A DNA stretch of 32,835 bases from DATHSN01 sp035464115. Its GTDB lineage: Bacteria; Actinomycetota; Acidimicrobiia; Acidimicrobiales; SKKL01. Numbering within the stretch: the first letter of the stretch is position 1; every line of letters starts with the position of its first letter. Shown piece after piece: positions 11,279 to 19,226 of this stretch. The notes below the pieces were generated by a model. That model had not been told where the DNA came from. It made no database searches and saw nothing but the letters and a program-made list of their open reading frames with translations. The DNA lies in contig DATHSN010000136.1 in assembly GCA_035464115.1 (NCBI GenBank), positions 1 through 32,835 on the forward strand, given 5' to 3'. The position numbers and the translations under genes were made by a program.

Positions 11279-12468
11279 GCCGCTTCACCTTCACCTCGGA
11301 GTCGGTCACCGAGGGCCATCCCGACAAGATGGCCGACCAGATCTCCGACGCGATCCTCGACGCCCTGCTCGAGCAGGACCCCGACAGCCGGGTCGCGTGC
11401 GAGACGCTCGTCACCACCGGGCTCGCCATCGTCGCCGGCGAGATCACCACCTCGGCCTACGTCGACATCCCCAGCGTGGTGCGCGACACCATCAAGGGCA
11501 TCGGCTACGACCGCGAGTCCTACGGCTTCGACGGGGCCACGTGCGGCGTCATGGTCGCCATCGACGAGCAGTCGCCCGACATCGCCCAGGGCGTCGACGC
11601 GTCCGAAGAGGTGCGCTCGGGCACGTCGGGTGAGGAGATCTTGAACCAGCAGGGCGCCGGCGACCAGGGGATGATGTTCGGCTACGCGTGCGACGAGACG
11701 CCCGAGCTCATGCCGCTGCCGATCTTCGTGGCCCACCGCATGGCCGAGCGCCTCGCCGAGGTCCGCCGGGCGGGCACGGTGCCCTACCTGCGACCCGACG
11801 GCAAGACCCAGGTCACCTTCGACTACGAGGACGGCCGGCCGGTCCGGCTGCGCACGGTGCTGGTGTCCACCCAGCACGACGACGGCATCGACCGCGACTC
11901 GATGATCCGCCCCGATCTGGTCGACCACGTGATCCGCCCGGTCGTCCCCGAGGCCTTCGCCGACGACGAGTACGACGTCTACGTCAACCCCACGGGTCGC
12001 TTCGTCATCGGCGGTCCGGTCGGCGACGCCGGGCTCACCGGCCGCAAGATCATCGTCGACACCTACGGCGGCATGGGCCGCCACGGCGGCGGCGCGTTCT
12101 CGGGCAAGGACCCCTCCAAGGTCGACCGCTCCGGCGCCTACGCGGCGCGGTGGGTGGCCAAGCACGTGGTGGCGTCGGGCGCGGCGCGGCGCTGCGAGGT
12201 GCAGGTGGCCTACGCCATCGGCGTCGCCCACCCGATCTCGATCATGGTCGACACCTTCGGCACCGAGTCGGTCGACCCGGCCAAGATCGAGGTGGGGGTG
12301 CGCGAGGTGTTCGACCTGCGGCCCGCGGCCATCGTGCGCGACCTCGACCTGCGGCGCCCGGTGTTCCGGCCCACGGCCGCCTACGGGCACTTCGGCCGCA
12401 CCGGCGAGGCGTTCACGTGGGAGCACACCGGGCGCGTCGACGAGCTGAAGTCGGCGCTCGGGCTCTGA
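11275..12468 (+). CDS. metK: S-adenosylmethionine synthetase
   Basis: Makes S-adenosylmethionine from methionine and ATP. Seen in 397 aa: ATP motif GHPDK at residues 14-18 within TSESVTEGHPDKMADQ, signature GAGDQGMMFGYA, the glycine-rich GGAFSGKDPSKVDRS loop, and the C-terminal FGRTGEAFTWE. Full family length. Shine-Dalgarno AGGAG ends 4 nt before the ATG, which overlaps the coaBC TGA. The S-adenosylmethionine made here is the donor for four methyltransferases in this window (15447, 16022, 18075 and 22963); this is a shared substrate, not evidence of co-regulation. Confidence 0.98.
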   Translation: MSRFTFTSESVTEGHPDKMADQISDAILDALLEQDPDSRVACETLVTTGLAIVAGEITTSAYVDIPSVVRDTIKGIGYDRESYGFDGATCGVMVAIDEQSPDIAQGVDASEEVRSGTSGEEILNQQGAGDQGMMFGYACDETPELMPLPIFVAHRMAERLAEVRRAGTVPYLRPDGKTQVTFDYEDGRPVRLRTVLVSTQHDDGIDRDSMIRPDLVDHVIRPVVPEAFADDEYDVYVNPTGRFVIGGPVGDAGLTGRKIIVDTYGGMGRHGGGAFSGKDPSKVDRSGAYAARWVAKHVVASGAARRCEVQVAYAIGVAHPISIMVDTFGTESVDPAKIEVGVREVFDLRPAAIVRDLDLRRPVFRPTAAYGHFGRTGEAFTWEHTGRVDELKSALGL

Positions 12469-14195
12469 CCCCGCCGCGCGTCGCCCGGGTGCTGCCCGAC
12501 GTGGCGGCCATCGACCGCGAGTTCGACTACCTCGTGCCCGACGCGATCGGGGCCGTCGAGGTCGGCGACGTGGTGCGCATCGCCCTGCACGGCCGCCGGG
12601 TCGGCGGCTGGGTGCTCGACGCCGACGCCGACCCACCACCCGGGGTCGCGCTGCGCCCGCTCGCCAAGCGCTCCGGGCTGGGGCCCCCGCCCGACGTCAT
12701 CGACCTCGCGTCGTGGGCCGCGTGGCGCTGGGCCGGGCGCCGGGCCACCTTCTTGCGCACCGCGTCGCCGCCCACGGTGGTGCCCGCCCGACCGCGCCGG
12801 GCCGAGGCCGGCCCACCCGTGGCGCCGGTCGCCGACGAGCTGGTGGCCACGGCGCTCGACGCCGGGCAGGCCGTGCTGCGGCTCCCGCCCGCCGCCGACG
12901 TGTTCCCCGTGGTCCTGGCCGCCGCGGCGCGGGGGCAGGCGCTGGTGGTCGCCCCGTCGGTGGCCGTCGCCCGGCACCTGGCGCTGCGTCTGCGCCGAGC
13001 GGGGATCGAGGTCGCCATCCACCCCCGCGACTGGGCCCGCGCCGCGGCGGGAGCCACCGTGGTGGGCGCCCGTGCCGCGGCCTGGGCGCCCACACCCGAC
13101 CTGGCGTGCGTCGTCGTGGTCGACGAGCACGACGAGGCCCACCAAGAAGAGCGGGCGCCCACGTGGAGCGCCCGCGACGTGGCCGTCGAACGAGCCCGTC
13201 GCGCCGGCGTGCCGTGCGTGCTCACCTCGCCGGCGCCGAGCCTCGAGGCTCTGCGGTGGGGTCGCCTGGTGGCGCCGTCGCGCGGCGCCGAGCGCTCGGG
13301 CTGGCCCATCCTCGACGTCATCGACCGTCGCCACGACGACCCCGTCAAGGCCGGGTTGTGGAGCGAGCGGCTCGTCCCGCGGCTCCGGGGCGACGGCACC
13401 GTGCTGTGCGTGCTCAACCGCACCGGACGGGCCCGCCTGTCGGCGTGTGCCGCGTGCGGCGAGCTCGCCCGCTGCGCCCGCTGCGACGCCGCGGTGGCCC
13501 AGCGTCCCGACGGTGGACTGGCCTGCGGTCGCTGCGGCGAGGAGCGGCCGGTCGTGTGCCTGGCCTGCGGGGCCACGCGGCTCAAGCTGCTGCGGGTCGG
13601 CGTCACCCGGGCCCGCGAGGAGCTCGAGGCCCTGCTCGGTGAGCCGGTCGTCGAGGTCACCGGTGCCACCGCCGACCGCGAGCTGCCGACGGCCCGCGTC
13701 TACGTCGGCACCGAGGCCGTGCTGCACCAGGTGCCGTCGGCGCGGGTGGTCGCGTTCCTCGACATCGACCAGGAGCTGGTGGCGCCCCGCTACCGCGCCG
13801 CCGAGCAGGCGATGGCGCTGCTCGTGCGGGCCGCCCGGGTGGTGGGCGCCCGCGCCGACGGTGGGCGGCTCGTCGTGCAGACCCGACTGCCCCGCCACGA
13901 GGTGCTCGACGCCGTCCTGAAGGCCGACCCCGGTCGGCTGGCCGAGGCCGACGACGCCCGCCGCCGGGCGCTGCGGTTCCCCCCGCACGCCGCGCTGGCC
14001 GAGGTCTCCGCCGCGGCCGCCGGTGCGTTCGTCGACGCGCTGGGTCGCCCGCCCGGGATCGACGTGCTCGGGCCCGACGAGACGGGCCGGTGGCTCCTGC
14101 GGGCCCCCGACCACCGTGTGCTCTGCGACGCCCTGGCCGCCACGTCGCGGCCCCCGGGCCGCCTCCGCGTGGCGGTCGACCCGCCCCGGGTGTGA
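12465..14195 (+). CDS. priA: PriA-like primosomal protein N', helicase motifs degenerate
   Basis: Primosome protein of replication restart. Seen: the N-terminal 3'-DNA-binding strand VARVLPD followed by REFDYLVPD; a DEAH-like box reduced to DEHDEAHQEE (Asp220-Glu224); and eight zinc-type cysteines in four CxxC pairs between residues 328 and about 368. The Walker A segment expected after the linker is replaced by LRLPPAADVFPVV, with no GxxGxGKT, so ATP-driven unwinding is unlikely. This loss is known in actinobacterial PriA. Start: CTG at 12465 overlaps the metK TGA (CTGA) and restores the VARV strand, giving 576 aa; the first usual codon, GTG at 12489, cuts into that strand. It converges on the minus-strand gene at 14212 with a 16-nt gap and no terminator hairpin. 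Confidence 0.88.
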   Translation: MTPPRVARVLPDVAAIDREFDYLVPDAIGAVEVGDVVRIALHGRRVGGWVLDADADPPPGVALRPLAKRSGLGPPPDVIDLASWAAWRWAGRRATFLRTASPPTVVPARPRRAEAGPPVAPVADELVATALDAGQAVLRLPPAADVFPVVLAAAARGQALVVAPSVAVARHLALRLRRAGIEVAIHPRDWARAAAGATVVGARAAAWAPTPDLACVVVVDEHDEAHQEERAPTWSARDVAVERARRAGVPCVLTSPAPSLEALRWGRLVAPSRGAERSGWPILDVIDRRHDDPVKAGLWSERLVPRLRGDGTVLCVLNRTGRARLSACAACGELARCARCDAAVAQRPDGGLACGRCGEERPVVCLACGATRLKLLRVGVTRAREELEALLGEPVVEVTGATADRELPTARVYVGTEAVLHQVPSARVVAFLDIDQELVAPRYRAAEQAMALLVRAARVVGARADGGRLVVQTRLPRHEVLDAVLKADPGRLAEADDARRRALRFPPHAALAEVSAAAAGAFVDALGRPPGIDVLGPDETGRWLLRAPDHRVLCDALAATSRPPGRLRVAVDPPRV

Positions 14196-14211
14196 GGCGG
14201 CGCGACGGTGC

Positions 14212-15450
14212 CTAGAACCAGGTGTGGCACCACGGCGCCACGGCGCTCACGAACAGTCGGTCGAAGGCGTCGACGGCGCCGCGACGGTGCTCGGTCACCC
14301 GACCGGCCGTGGCGGCGGGGGCCAGGGCCGTCCCCCCGAGGACGGCGGCGCCGAGCTCGGCGGTGTCGAGCGTGAGGTCGGGGGCCGCGGTGGTGCGCTC
14401 GCAGGTGCCGCCCTCGGGCGAGGCCTCGAGCGCGAACCGGCCACCCGAGTCGGGCAGGAACGCATCGAGCACCTCGAGCACCAGCCCGTCGGCGGCGACG
14501 GAGGTCCGCGCGGACAGCACGGCGGGCACGTCGAGCACCCGGGCCCAGAGGAAGTCGGCCACATCGACGACCTTCACCTGGCGTCGGTCGACCACGAGCC
14601 ACGGCAGCGCCTCGGTCACCGAGCGCTCGTGGGCCACGACCCGGTCGGACCAGTCCATGTCGACCACGTAGCGCCACAGCGCGGCGTAGGCGGTGGGGGA
14701 GGCGGCGGTGAGCTCGTGGAGCTCCACGCGCTTCGCCGGGCGCATGCCCTCCCAGTCGCCGGCCAGCTCGTAGCTGGCGAACCCGTCGGGCTCACCGTCG
14801 GGTCCGTGGCTCACCACGTGGAAGTGGCCGGCGGTCTCCTTGCGCTCGTCGGGACCGCCGAACTCGCCGACCCGGCGGCGCCAGAAGTGCTCCGGGCGCG
14901 CCAGGGCGCCAGGCTGGGCGGCCCGGAACCGCTCGTACACCGGCGGGGCCAGCTCGAGCATCTCCGACGGCTCCACGAAGCGCAGTGGCACGTCGGGCGC
15001 CTCACCGGCGAACCGGACCCGGTGGCGCTCGATCTCCAGGTTGGCCCGCCACGTCGCCGGGCCGTAGCCGAACCGTCCGTAGATCGGCGCCTCGGCGGCG
15101 ATGAGCACGGCCAGCGGCTCGCCCCGTCGCACGAGGTCCTCGTGCTGGGCCCGCATCATCCCGGTGAGCACGCCGCGCCGGCGGTGCGTCGGCATGACGG
15201 TCACCGCGGTGACGGCGCCGGCCGCCACCGGAGCGCCGCCGGGCAGCGTGACCTCGGTGGCGAAGCTGCGTGTGGTGCCCACCACCGCGCCGCCGTCGAC
15301 GCCGGCGAACGTGCGCGACAGGTCGGTGACGGCGCGGTAGTCGTCGGTGGCCTCCGGCGTGATCCGGTGGCCGAAGCCGATCCCGATGGCCTCGTGGTAG
15401 GTGTGCAGCTCGGCGTCGGTGACGGTGCGGATCTCGACCATGGGGTTCAT
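14212..15450 (-). CDS. Eis-like GNAT N-acetyltransferase
   Basis: Family of M. tuberculosis Eis: tripartite acetyltransferase with two GNAT domains and a sterol-carrier-like C-terminal domain, acetylating amines including aminoglycosides in known members. Seen in 412 aa: acetyl-CoA motif VTVMPTHRRRGVLTGMM in the first GNAT domain, IYGRFGYGPAT containing the tyrosine equivalent to the Eis general acid, RVLDVPAVLSAR in the second half, and a C-terminal end CHTWF. In Eis the C-terminal phenylalanine carboxylate takes part in catalysis, and this protein also ends in Phe. ATG at 15450 overlaps the upstream methyltransferase stop by 4 nt. The next Met three codons in (MVEIRTV) is an alternative start. 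The natural substrate cannot be told from sequence. Confidence 0.88.
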   Translation of the reverse strand: MNPMVEIRTVTDAELHTYHEAIGIGFGHRITPEATDDYRAVTDLSRTFAGVDGGAVVGTTRSFATEVTLPGGAPVAAGAVTAVTVMPTHRRRGVLTGMMRAQHEDLVRRGEPLAVLIAAEAPIYGRFGYGPATWRANLEIERHRVRFAGEAPDVPLRFVEPSEMLELAPPVYERFRAAQPGALARPEHFWRRRVGEFGGPDERKETAGHFHVVSHGPDGEPDGFASYELAGDWEGMRPAKRVELHELTAASPTAYAALWRYVVDMDWSDRVVAHERSVTEALPWLVVDRRQVKVVDVADFLWARVLDVPAVLSARTSVAADGLVLEVLDAFLPDSGGRFALEASPEGGTCERTTAAPDLTLDTAELGAAVLGGTALAPAATAGRVTEHRRGAVDAFDRLFVSAVAPWCHTWF

Positions 15451-16025
15451 CCCAGCAGGTCGTCGCCCCCGACACCCGTCGATTCGGCGGTGGTCCACGT
15501 GCGGCGCCGGACCTCGTAGAGCGCCACCGCACCCGCGGTGGCCACGTTGAGCGAGCCGATCCGCCCGAGCTGGGGGAGGAACGCCACCGCGTCGCAGGCG
15601 GCGAGCACATCGGCGCCCACCCCCCGGTCCTCGTGGCCGAGGACCAGGCAGATGTCGCCGGCCAGGTCGATCTCGTGCAGCGGGCGGGCGCCGTCGGCCA
15701 GCTCGACGGCGATCACCCGGAAGCCGGCGCCACGGGCCGCCGCCACCGCGTCGACCCCGCGCTCGACGGCGCGCACCTCGACGAAGCGGTCGGAGCCCAG
15801 CGCGGTCTTCTGGGTCTTGGCGTCGCCCGGGCGGGGGCACCGCTCGGTGATCCACACCGGCTCGACCCGCCACGCCGCCGCGGTGCGCAACAGGGCGCCG
15901 ACGTTGAACGGTCCCTGCACGTCGTCGAGGATCAGCGCCACCCGGCCCGGGGTGCGCCGACGCCACTCGCGGTGGAGCCGCTTGAGCTCGGTGCTGCCGA
16001 GCGACCGGCTCGTCGGCGCCGTCAC
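15447..16025 (-). CDS. TrmH-like SPOUT RNA 2'-O-methyltransferase
   Basis: Knotted SpoU/TrmH methyltransferase that 2'-O-methylates an RNA ribose. Seen in 192 aa: motif 1 NVGALLRTAAAW (from Asn41), the KTALGSDRFVE segment typical of tRNA Gm18 TrmH-like enzymes, motif 2 LVLGHEDRGV (128-136) and motif 3 GSLNVATAGAVALYE (157-171). There is no N-terminal L30e-like RNA-binding domain, unlike the second family member at 22963, so a tRNA target is more likely than rRNA; that is inference. GTG at 16025 overlaps the upstream stop by 4 nt (GTGA), and the gene ends in a 4-nt overlap with the Eis-like gene, giving a tight three-gene minus-strand operon. Confidence 0.9.
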   Translation of the reverse strand: MTAPTSRSLGSTELKRLHREWRRRTPGRVALILDDVQGPFNVGALLRTAAAWRVEPVWITERCPRPGDAKTQKTALGSDRFVEVRAVERGVDAVAAARGAGFRVIAVELADGARPLHEIDLAGDICLVLGHEDRGVGADVLAACDAVAFLPQLGRIGSLNVATAGAVALYEVRRRTWTTAESTGVGGDDLLG

Positions 16026-16636
16026 GGGGCGACCTGGCGGGCGGCGACGTCGAGCAGGCGGTACCCGGCGCGCGACCCACGGCGCTCGCACGGCCACCCC
16101 TGCTCGGCCAGCCACCGGGCCAGGGAATCGGCGCCCAGGTGCTTCTGCACGACCAGGTGAGCGGTGCCGTCGGGGCGGAGACGGTCGAGCCACCGGGTGA
16201 GCAGCTCGTGCAGCGCCCCCTTGCCGATCCGGATCGGCGGGGTCGACCAGATGCCGCCGACGCGCAGGTCGCCGGGCACCTCGTCGGGCGCGGCGACGAC
16301 CACGTTGTCGAGTCCGGCGGCCCGGGCGTTGTCGCGGCACAGGTCGCGGGCCCGCGCGTTCACGTCGACGGCCCACACCTGGTCGTCGGGGGCCCGGCGG
16401 GCGAGGGTGAGCGCGATCGGCCCGTAGCCGCAGCCGAGGTCGAGGAACGGCCCGCCCCCCGGGGTCGGCACCGGACCGTCGAGCAGGAGCAGCTTGGTGC
16501 CGGCATCGACGCCATCGCCGGCGAACACCCCGCGGTCGGTGGTGAGCTCGAGCTCGACATCGGGCAGCGAGAGGTGGACCGACCGGCGGCGCGACGCCGT
16601 CCCTGGATCGGGATCGAAGTAGTGCCCGGGGCTCAC
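16022..16636 (-). CDS. RsmC-like class I methyltransferase with altered NPP motif
   Basis: S-adenosylmethionine-dependent methyltransferase of the small RsmC/RlmG-like domain family, whose characterised relatives methylate guanine N2 in rRNA. Seen in 204 aa: HYFDPDPG near the N-terminus, motif I FLDLGCGYGPIAL (64-76), Asp91 for the ribose, and the region IWSTPPIRIGK (129-139). The catalytic motif of this family is normally NPP; here Thr132 replaces the Asn, which could weaken or change activity. The GTG start at 16636 is only 24 nt from the divergent def ATG, and a minus-strand -10 box lies 6 nt upstream of it. First gene of the minus-strand operon. Confidence 0.85.
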   Translation of the reverse strand: MSPGHYFDPDPGTASRRRSVHLSLPDVELELTTDRGVFAGDGVDAGTKLLLLDGPVPTPGGGPFLDLGCGYGPIALTLARRAPDDQVWAVDVNARARDLCRDNARAAGLDNVVVAAPDEVPGDLRVGGIWSTPPIRIGKGALHELLTRWLDRLRPDGTAHLVVQKHLGADSLARWLAEQGWPCERRGSRAGYRLLDVAARQVAP

Positions 16637-16642
16637 GGCGCG

Positions 16643-16648
16643 ACGGTA
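16643..16648 (-). promoter_or_regulatory. -10 box of the RsmC-like gene (leaderless, overlaps def -10)
   Basis: Read on the minus strand this is TACCGT, ending 6 nt before the GTG at 16636, so the message would begin at or beside the start codon. Its TA shares positions 16647-16648 with the TA of the def -10 box on the other strand. Confidence 0.45.
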
Positions 16649-16652
16649 CCCT
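16647..16652 (+). promoter_or_regulatory. -10 box of def (leaderless, overlaps the divergent -10)
   Basis: TACCCT ends 7 nt before the def ATG at 16660, matching TANNNT with leaderless spacing. There is no room for a leader or a Shine-Dalgarno in the 23-nt intergenic region, which supports a leaderless def mRNA. Confidence 0.5.
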
Positions 16653-16659
16653 GACCGCC

Positions 16660-17193
16660 ATGTCTCCCTTCGAGATCCGCGTCTTCGGCGATCCCGTCCT
16701 GCGCCGGCGCGCCACCGAGGTCACCGACATCGACGGCGCCCTGATCCGCCTCGTCGACGACATGCTCGACACCATGTACGAGGCGCCGGGCATCGGCCTG
16801 GCCGCCACCCAGGTCGGTGTCGAGAAGCGCCTGTTCGTCTACGACATCGACGACGACCCGCAGGTCATCGTCAACCCGGTCATCAGCGAGACGCGCGGCG
16901 AGTGGGTCTACGAGGAGGGCTGCCTGTCGGTGCCCGGGCTGTCGTGGGAGATCGTGCGGCCCAAGGAGGTCCACCTCACCGGCTACGACCTCGACGGCAA
17001 CGAGGTCTCGTTCGAGGCCGACGAGCTGCTCGCCCGCCTGTTCCAGCACGAGCTCGACCACCTCGACGGTGTCCTGTTGCTCGAGCACCTCGACGACGAC
17101 GTCCGCAAGGCGGCGCTGCGCACCTTGCGCGAGCGCGCCCTCGGCGCCGACGGCGCCGGGTCCTCCCGGGGCCCGGGCTCGCTGCTGCCCTGA
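16660..17193 (+). CDS. def: Peptide deformylase
   Basis: Removes the formyl group from the N-terminus of new proteins. Seen in 177 aa: motif 1 GIGLAATQ (44-51), motif 2 EEGCLS with metal ligand Cys88, and motif 3 QHELDH with His130, Glu131 and His134. All three metal ligands and the catalytic Glu are present, so it should be active. The C-terminal about 20 residues are a Gly/Ser-rich tail. It is followed one base after its stop by fmt, the enzyme that adds the formyl group, the classic def-fmt pair. No Shine-Dalgarno; a leaderless promoter is proposed. Confidence 0.97.
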   Translation: MSPFEIRVFGDPVLRRRATEVTDIDGALIRLVDDMLDTMYEAPGIGLAATQVGVEKRLFVYDIDDDPQVIVNPVISETRGEWVYEEGCLSVPGLSWEIVRPKEVHLTGYDLDGNEVSFEADELLARLFQHELDHLDGVLLLEHLDDDVRKAALRTLRERALGADGAGSSRGPGSLLP

Positions 17194-17194
17194 G

Positions 17195-18082
17195 GTGACC
17201 CGCCCCGCGCCCGTCCACGTGCACCGGATCGCCTACCTCGGCACCCCCGAGGTGGCGGTCCCGCCGCTGCTGGCCCTGCACGCCGCCGGGTTCGAGATCC
17301 CGCTCGTCGTGACCCGCGCCGACAAGCGCCGGGGTCGGGGTGCGGCCCTGGTGCCCAGCCCGGTCAAGGCGGCCGCCGCCGAGCTCGGCATCCCGGTCAC
17401 CACCGACGTCGACGAGGTCCTCGGCGTCGGCGCCGACCTGGGCGTCGTCGTGGCGTTCGGGCGCATCATCCGGCCCCACGTCCTCGACGAGCTGGCCATG
17501 GTGAACCTGCACTTCTCGCTGCTGCCCCGCTGGCGGGGGGCGGCGCCCGTCGAGCGGGCCATCCTCGCCGGCGACGACCGCACCGGCGTCTGCGTCATGG
17601 CCGTCGAGGAGGGCCTCGACACCGGCGGTGTCTACCGGCGCGCCGAGGTCGACATCGATCCCGACGAGACGCTCGACGAGCTGCGGGGTCGCCTCGTCGG
17701 CATGGGCACCGAGCTGCTCGTGTCGGCGCTGCGCACCGGGCTCGGCGACCCCGACCCCCAGGTGGGCGAGCCCACCTACGCCGCCAAGATCGAGTCCCAC
17801 GAGCTGGCGCTCGACTTCTCCAGGCCGGCGGTCGAGGTCCACCGGGTGGTCCGCCTCGGCGGCGCCTGGACCACGTTCCGCGACCGGCGCCTCAAGATCT
17901 GGCGCACGCGGGTGGTCGACGGCGTCGGCGCCGCGCCGGGCGAGATCGTCGGCACGGCCGTGGCGTGCGGCGCGGGCGCGGTCGAGCTGGTCGAGGTGCA
18001 ACCCGAGGGCAAGGCCCGCCAGGCCGCCGACGCCTGGGCGAACGGGGCCCGACCCCAGCCGGGCGACGTGCTCGGTGCCTGA
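17195..18082 (+). CDS. fmt: Methionyl-tRNA formyltransferase
   Basis: Formylates Met-tRNAfMet from 10-formyl-tetrahydrofolate. Seen in 295 aa: N-terminal RIAYLGTPEVAV, the catalytic segment NLHFSLLPRWRGAAPVERA with Asn104 and His106, and Asp142 in EEGLDTG, plus a C-terminal OB-like domain with RLGGAWTTF and RLKIWR. Slightly shorter than the about 310 aa norm because the last strand is short. Start: GTG at 17195 overlaps nothing and sits one base after the def stop; a second GTG at 17219 (directly before HRIAYLG) is possible. The end overlaps rsmB by 8 nt. Confidence 0.96.
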   Translation: MTRPAPVHVHRIAYLGTPEVAVPPLLALHAAGFEIPLVVTRADKRRGRGAALVPSPVKAAAAELGIPVTTDVDEVLGVGADLGVVVAFGRIIRPHVLDELAMVNLHFSLLPRWRGAAPVERAILAGDDRTGVCVMAVEEGLDTGGVYRRAEVDIDPDETLDELRGRLVGMGTELLVSALRTGLGDPDPQVGEPTYAAKIESHELALDFSRPAVEVHRVVRLGGAWTTFRDRRLKIWRTRVVDGVGAAPGEIVGTAVACGAGAVELVEVQPEGKARQAADAWANGARPQPGDVLGA

Positions 18083-19226
18083 GCCGGCTCCTGCGGGGGT
18101 GAGGGCCCGACAGGTCGCCATCGACGCGCTCGTCCACATCGACGTCGAGGGCGCCTACCCCAACCTGGCGCTCGGACCCCGGCTCGAGCGCAGCGGGCTC
18201 GACGAGCGCGACCGGGGGCTGGTCACCGAGCTGGTCTACGGCACCACCCGCCGGCGCCGCACCTGCGACTGGCTCGTCGACCGCTTCGTGCTGCGCGAGA
18301 CCGACGCCGCCACCCGCGCCGCGCTGCGGGTCGGCGCCTACCAGCTGGCGTTCACCGACATCCCCCGCCACGCCGCGGTGAGCGCCACGGTCGGCGCGGT
18401 GCCCAAGCGCACCCGCGGCTTCGTCAACGCCATCTTGCGACGCGTCGCCGACCACCCCGGCGAGCCACCCGACCTGGCCACCCGGCTCAGCTACCCCGAC
18501 TGGATCGTCGAGCGCCTCGTCGCCGACCTCGGCGAGGCCGACGCCGTCGCCGCGCTCACCGCCATGGACGAGCGGGCCACGGTGCACCGCCGCGACGACG
18601 GCTACGTGCAGGACCCCGCGTCCGAGGCGGTGGCCACCCTGGTGGGGGCCGCGGCGGGCGAGCGCGTCGCCGACCTGTGCGCCGCCCCCGGGGGCAAGAC
18701 CACCGCGCTGGCCGCCAGCGGCGCCACGGTCGTGGCCGCCGACCTGCGCCCCGGTCGGGTCGGGCTCGTGGTCGACAACGCGGCTCGCGTCGGCGCCACG
18801 GGCGTGGTGGCCCTCGCGGCCGACGCCGGCCGTCCGCCCTTCGTCGACGCCGCCTTCGACCGGGTGCTGCTCGACGCCCCGTGCACCGGCCTCGGCGTGC
18901 TGCGCCGCCGCCCCGACGCCCGGTGGCGCATCGAGCCCGATGCGGTCGACCGGCTGGCCGCGCTCCAGCGCCGGTTGGTCGACGCGGCGGTGGCCCTCGT
19001 CCGCCCCGGAGGCACCCTCGTCTACAGCGTGTGCACCCTCACCCGGGCCGAGACGCTCGGCGTCGACGAGCACGTCGCGGCCAGCCACCCCGAGCTGGTG
19101 GCGCTCGACCCGCCCGGCGCGCCCTGGGTGGGGTGGGGGAGGGGCGCGCTGCTGCTGCCGCAGGCGGCCGGCACCGACGGCATGTTCGTGCTGCGGCTGC
19201 GCCGACCGGCATCATGGGTCACGTGA
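18075..19226 (+). CDS. rsmB: 16S rRNA m5C967 methyltransferase (RsmB/Sun/Fmu family)
   Basis: Methylates a 16S rRNA cytosine at C5. Seen in 383 aa: an NusB-like N-terminal domain (about residues 9-130) with LVTELVYGTTRRR, then the NOL1/NOP2/Sun methyltransferase domain with CAAPGGKTT (202-210), nucleophile loop APCTGLG with Cys270, and YSVCTLTRAE with Cys320. Both family cysteines are present. Shorter than E. coli RsmB (about 430 aa), mostly from a compact linker. GTG at 18075 overlaps fmt by 8 nt; GTG at 18099 would trim eight poorly conserved residues and is a fair alternative. Its end overlaps moaB by 4 nt. The def-fmt-rsmB order is widely conserved. Confidence 0.94.
   Translation: MPEPAPAGVRARQVAIDALVHIDVEGAYPNLALGPRLERSGLDERDRGLVTELVYGTTRRRRTCDWLVDRFVLRETDAATRAALRVGAYQLAFTDIPRHAAVSATVGAVPKRTRGFVNAILRRVADHPGEPPDLATRLSYPDWIVERLVADLGEADAVAALTAMDERATVHRRDDGYVQDPASEAVATLVGAAAGERVADLCAAPGGKTTALAASGATVVAADLRPGRVGLVVDNAARVGATGVVALAADAGRPPFVDAAFDRVLLDAPCTGLGVLRRRPDARWRIEPDAVDRLAALQRRLVDAAVALVRPGGTLVYSVCTLTRAETLGVDEHVAASHPELVALDPPGAPWVGWGRGALLLPQAAGTDGMFVLRLRRPASWVT

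Noticed and set aside
14196..14211. Terminator between the convergent priA and Eis-like genes
   Set aside because: Only 16 nt separate the genes, and no inverted repeat is present there.
14212..15450. Aminoglycoside resistance gene
   Set aside because: Eis-like fold only; resistance depends on overexpression and substrate range, which cannot be judged here. Called by family.
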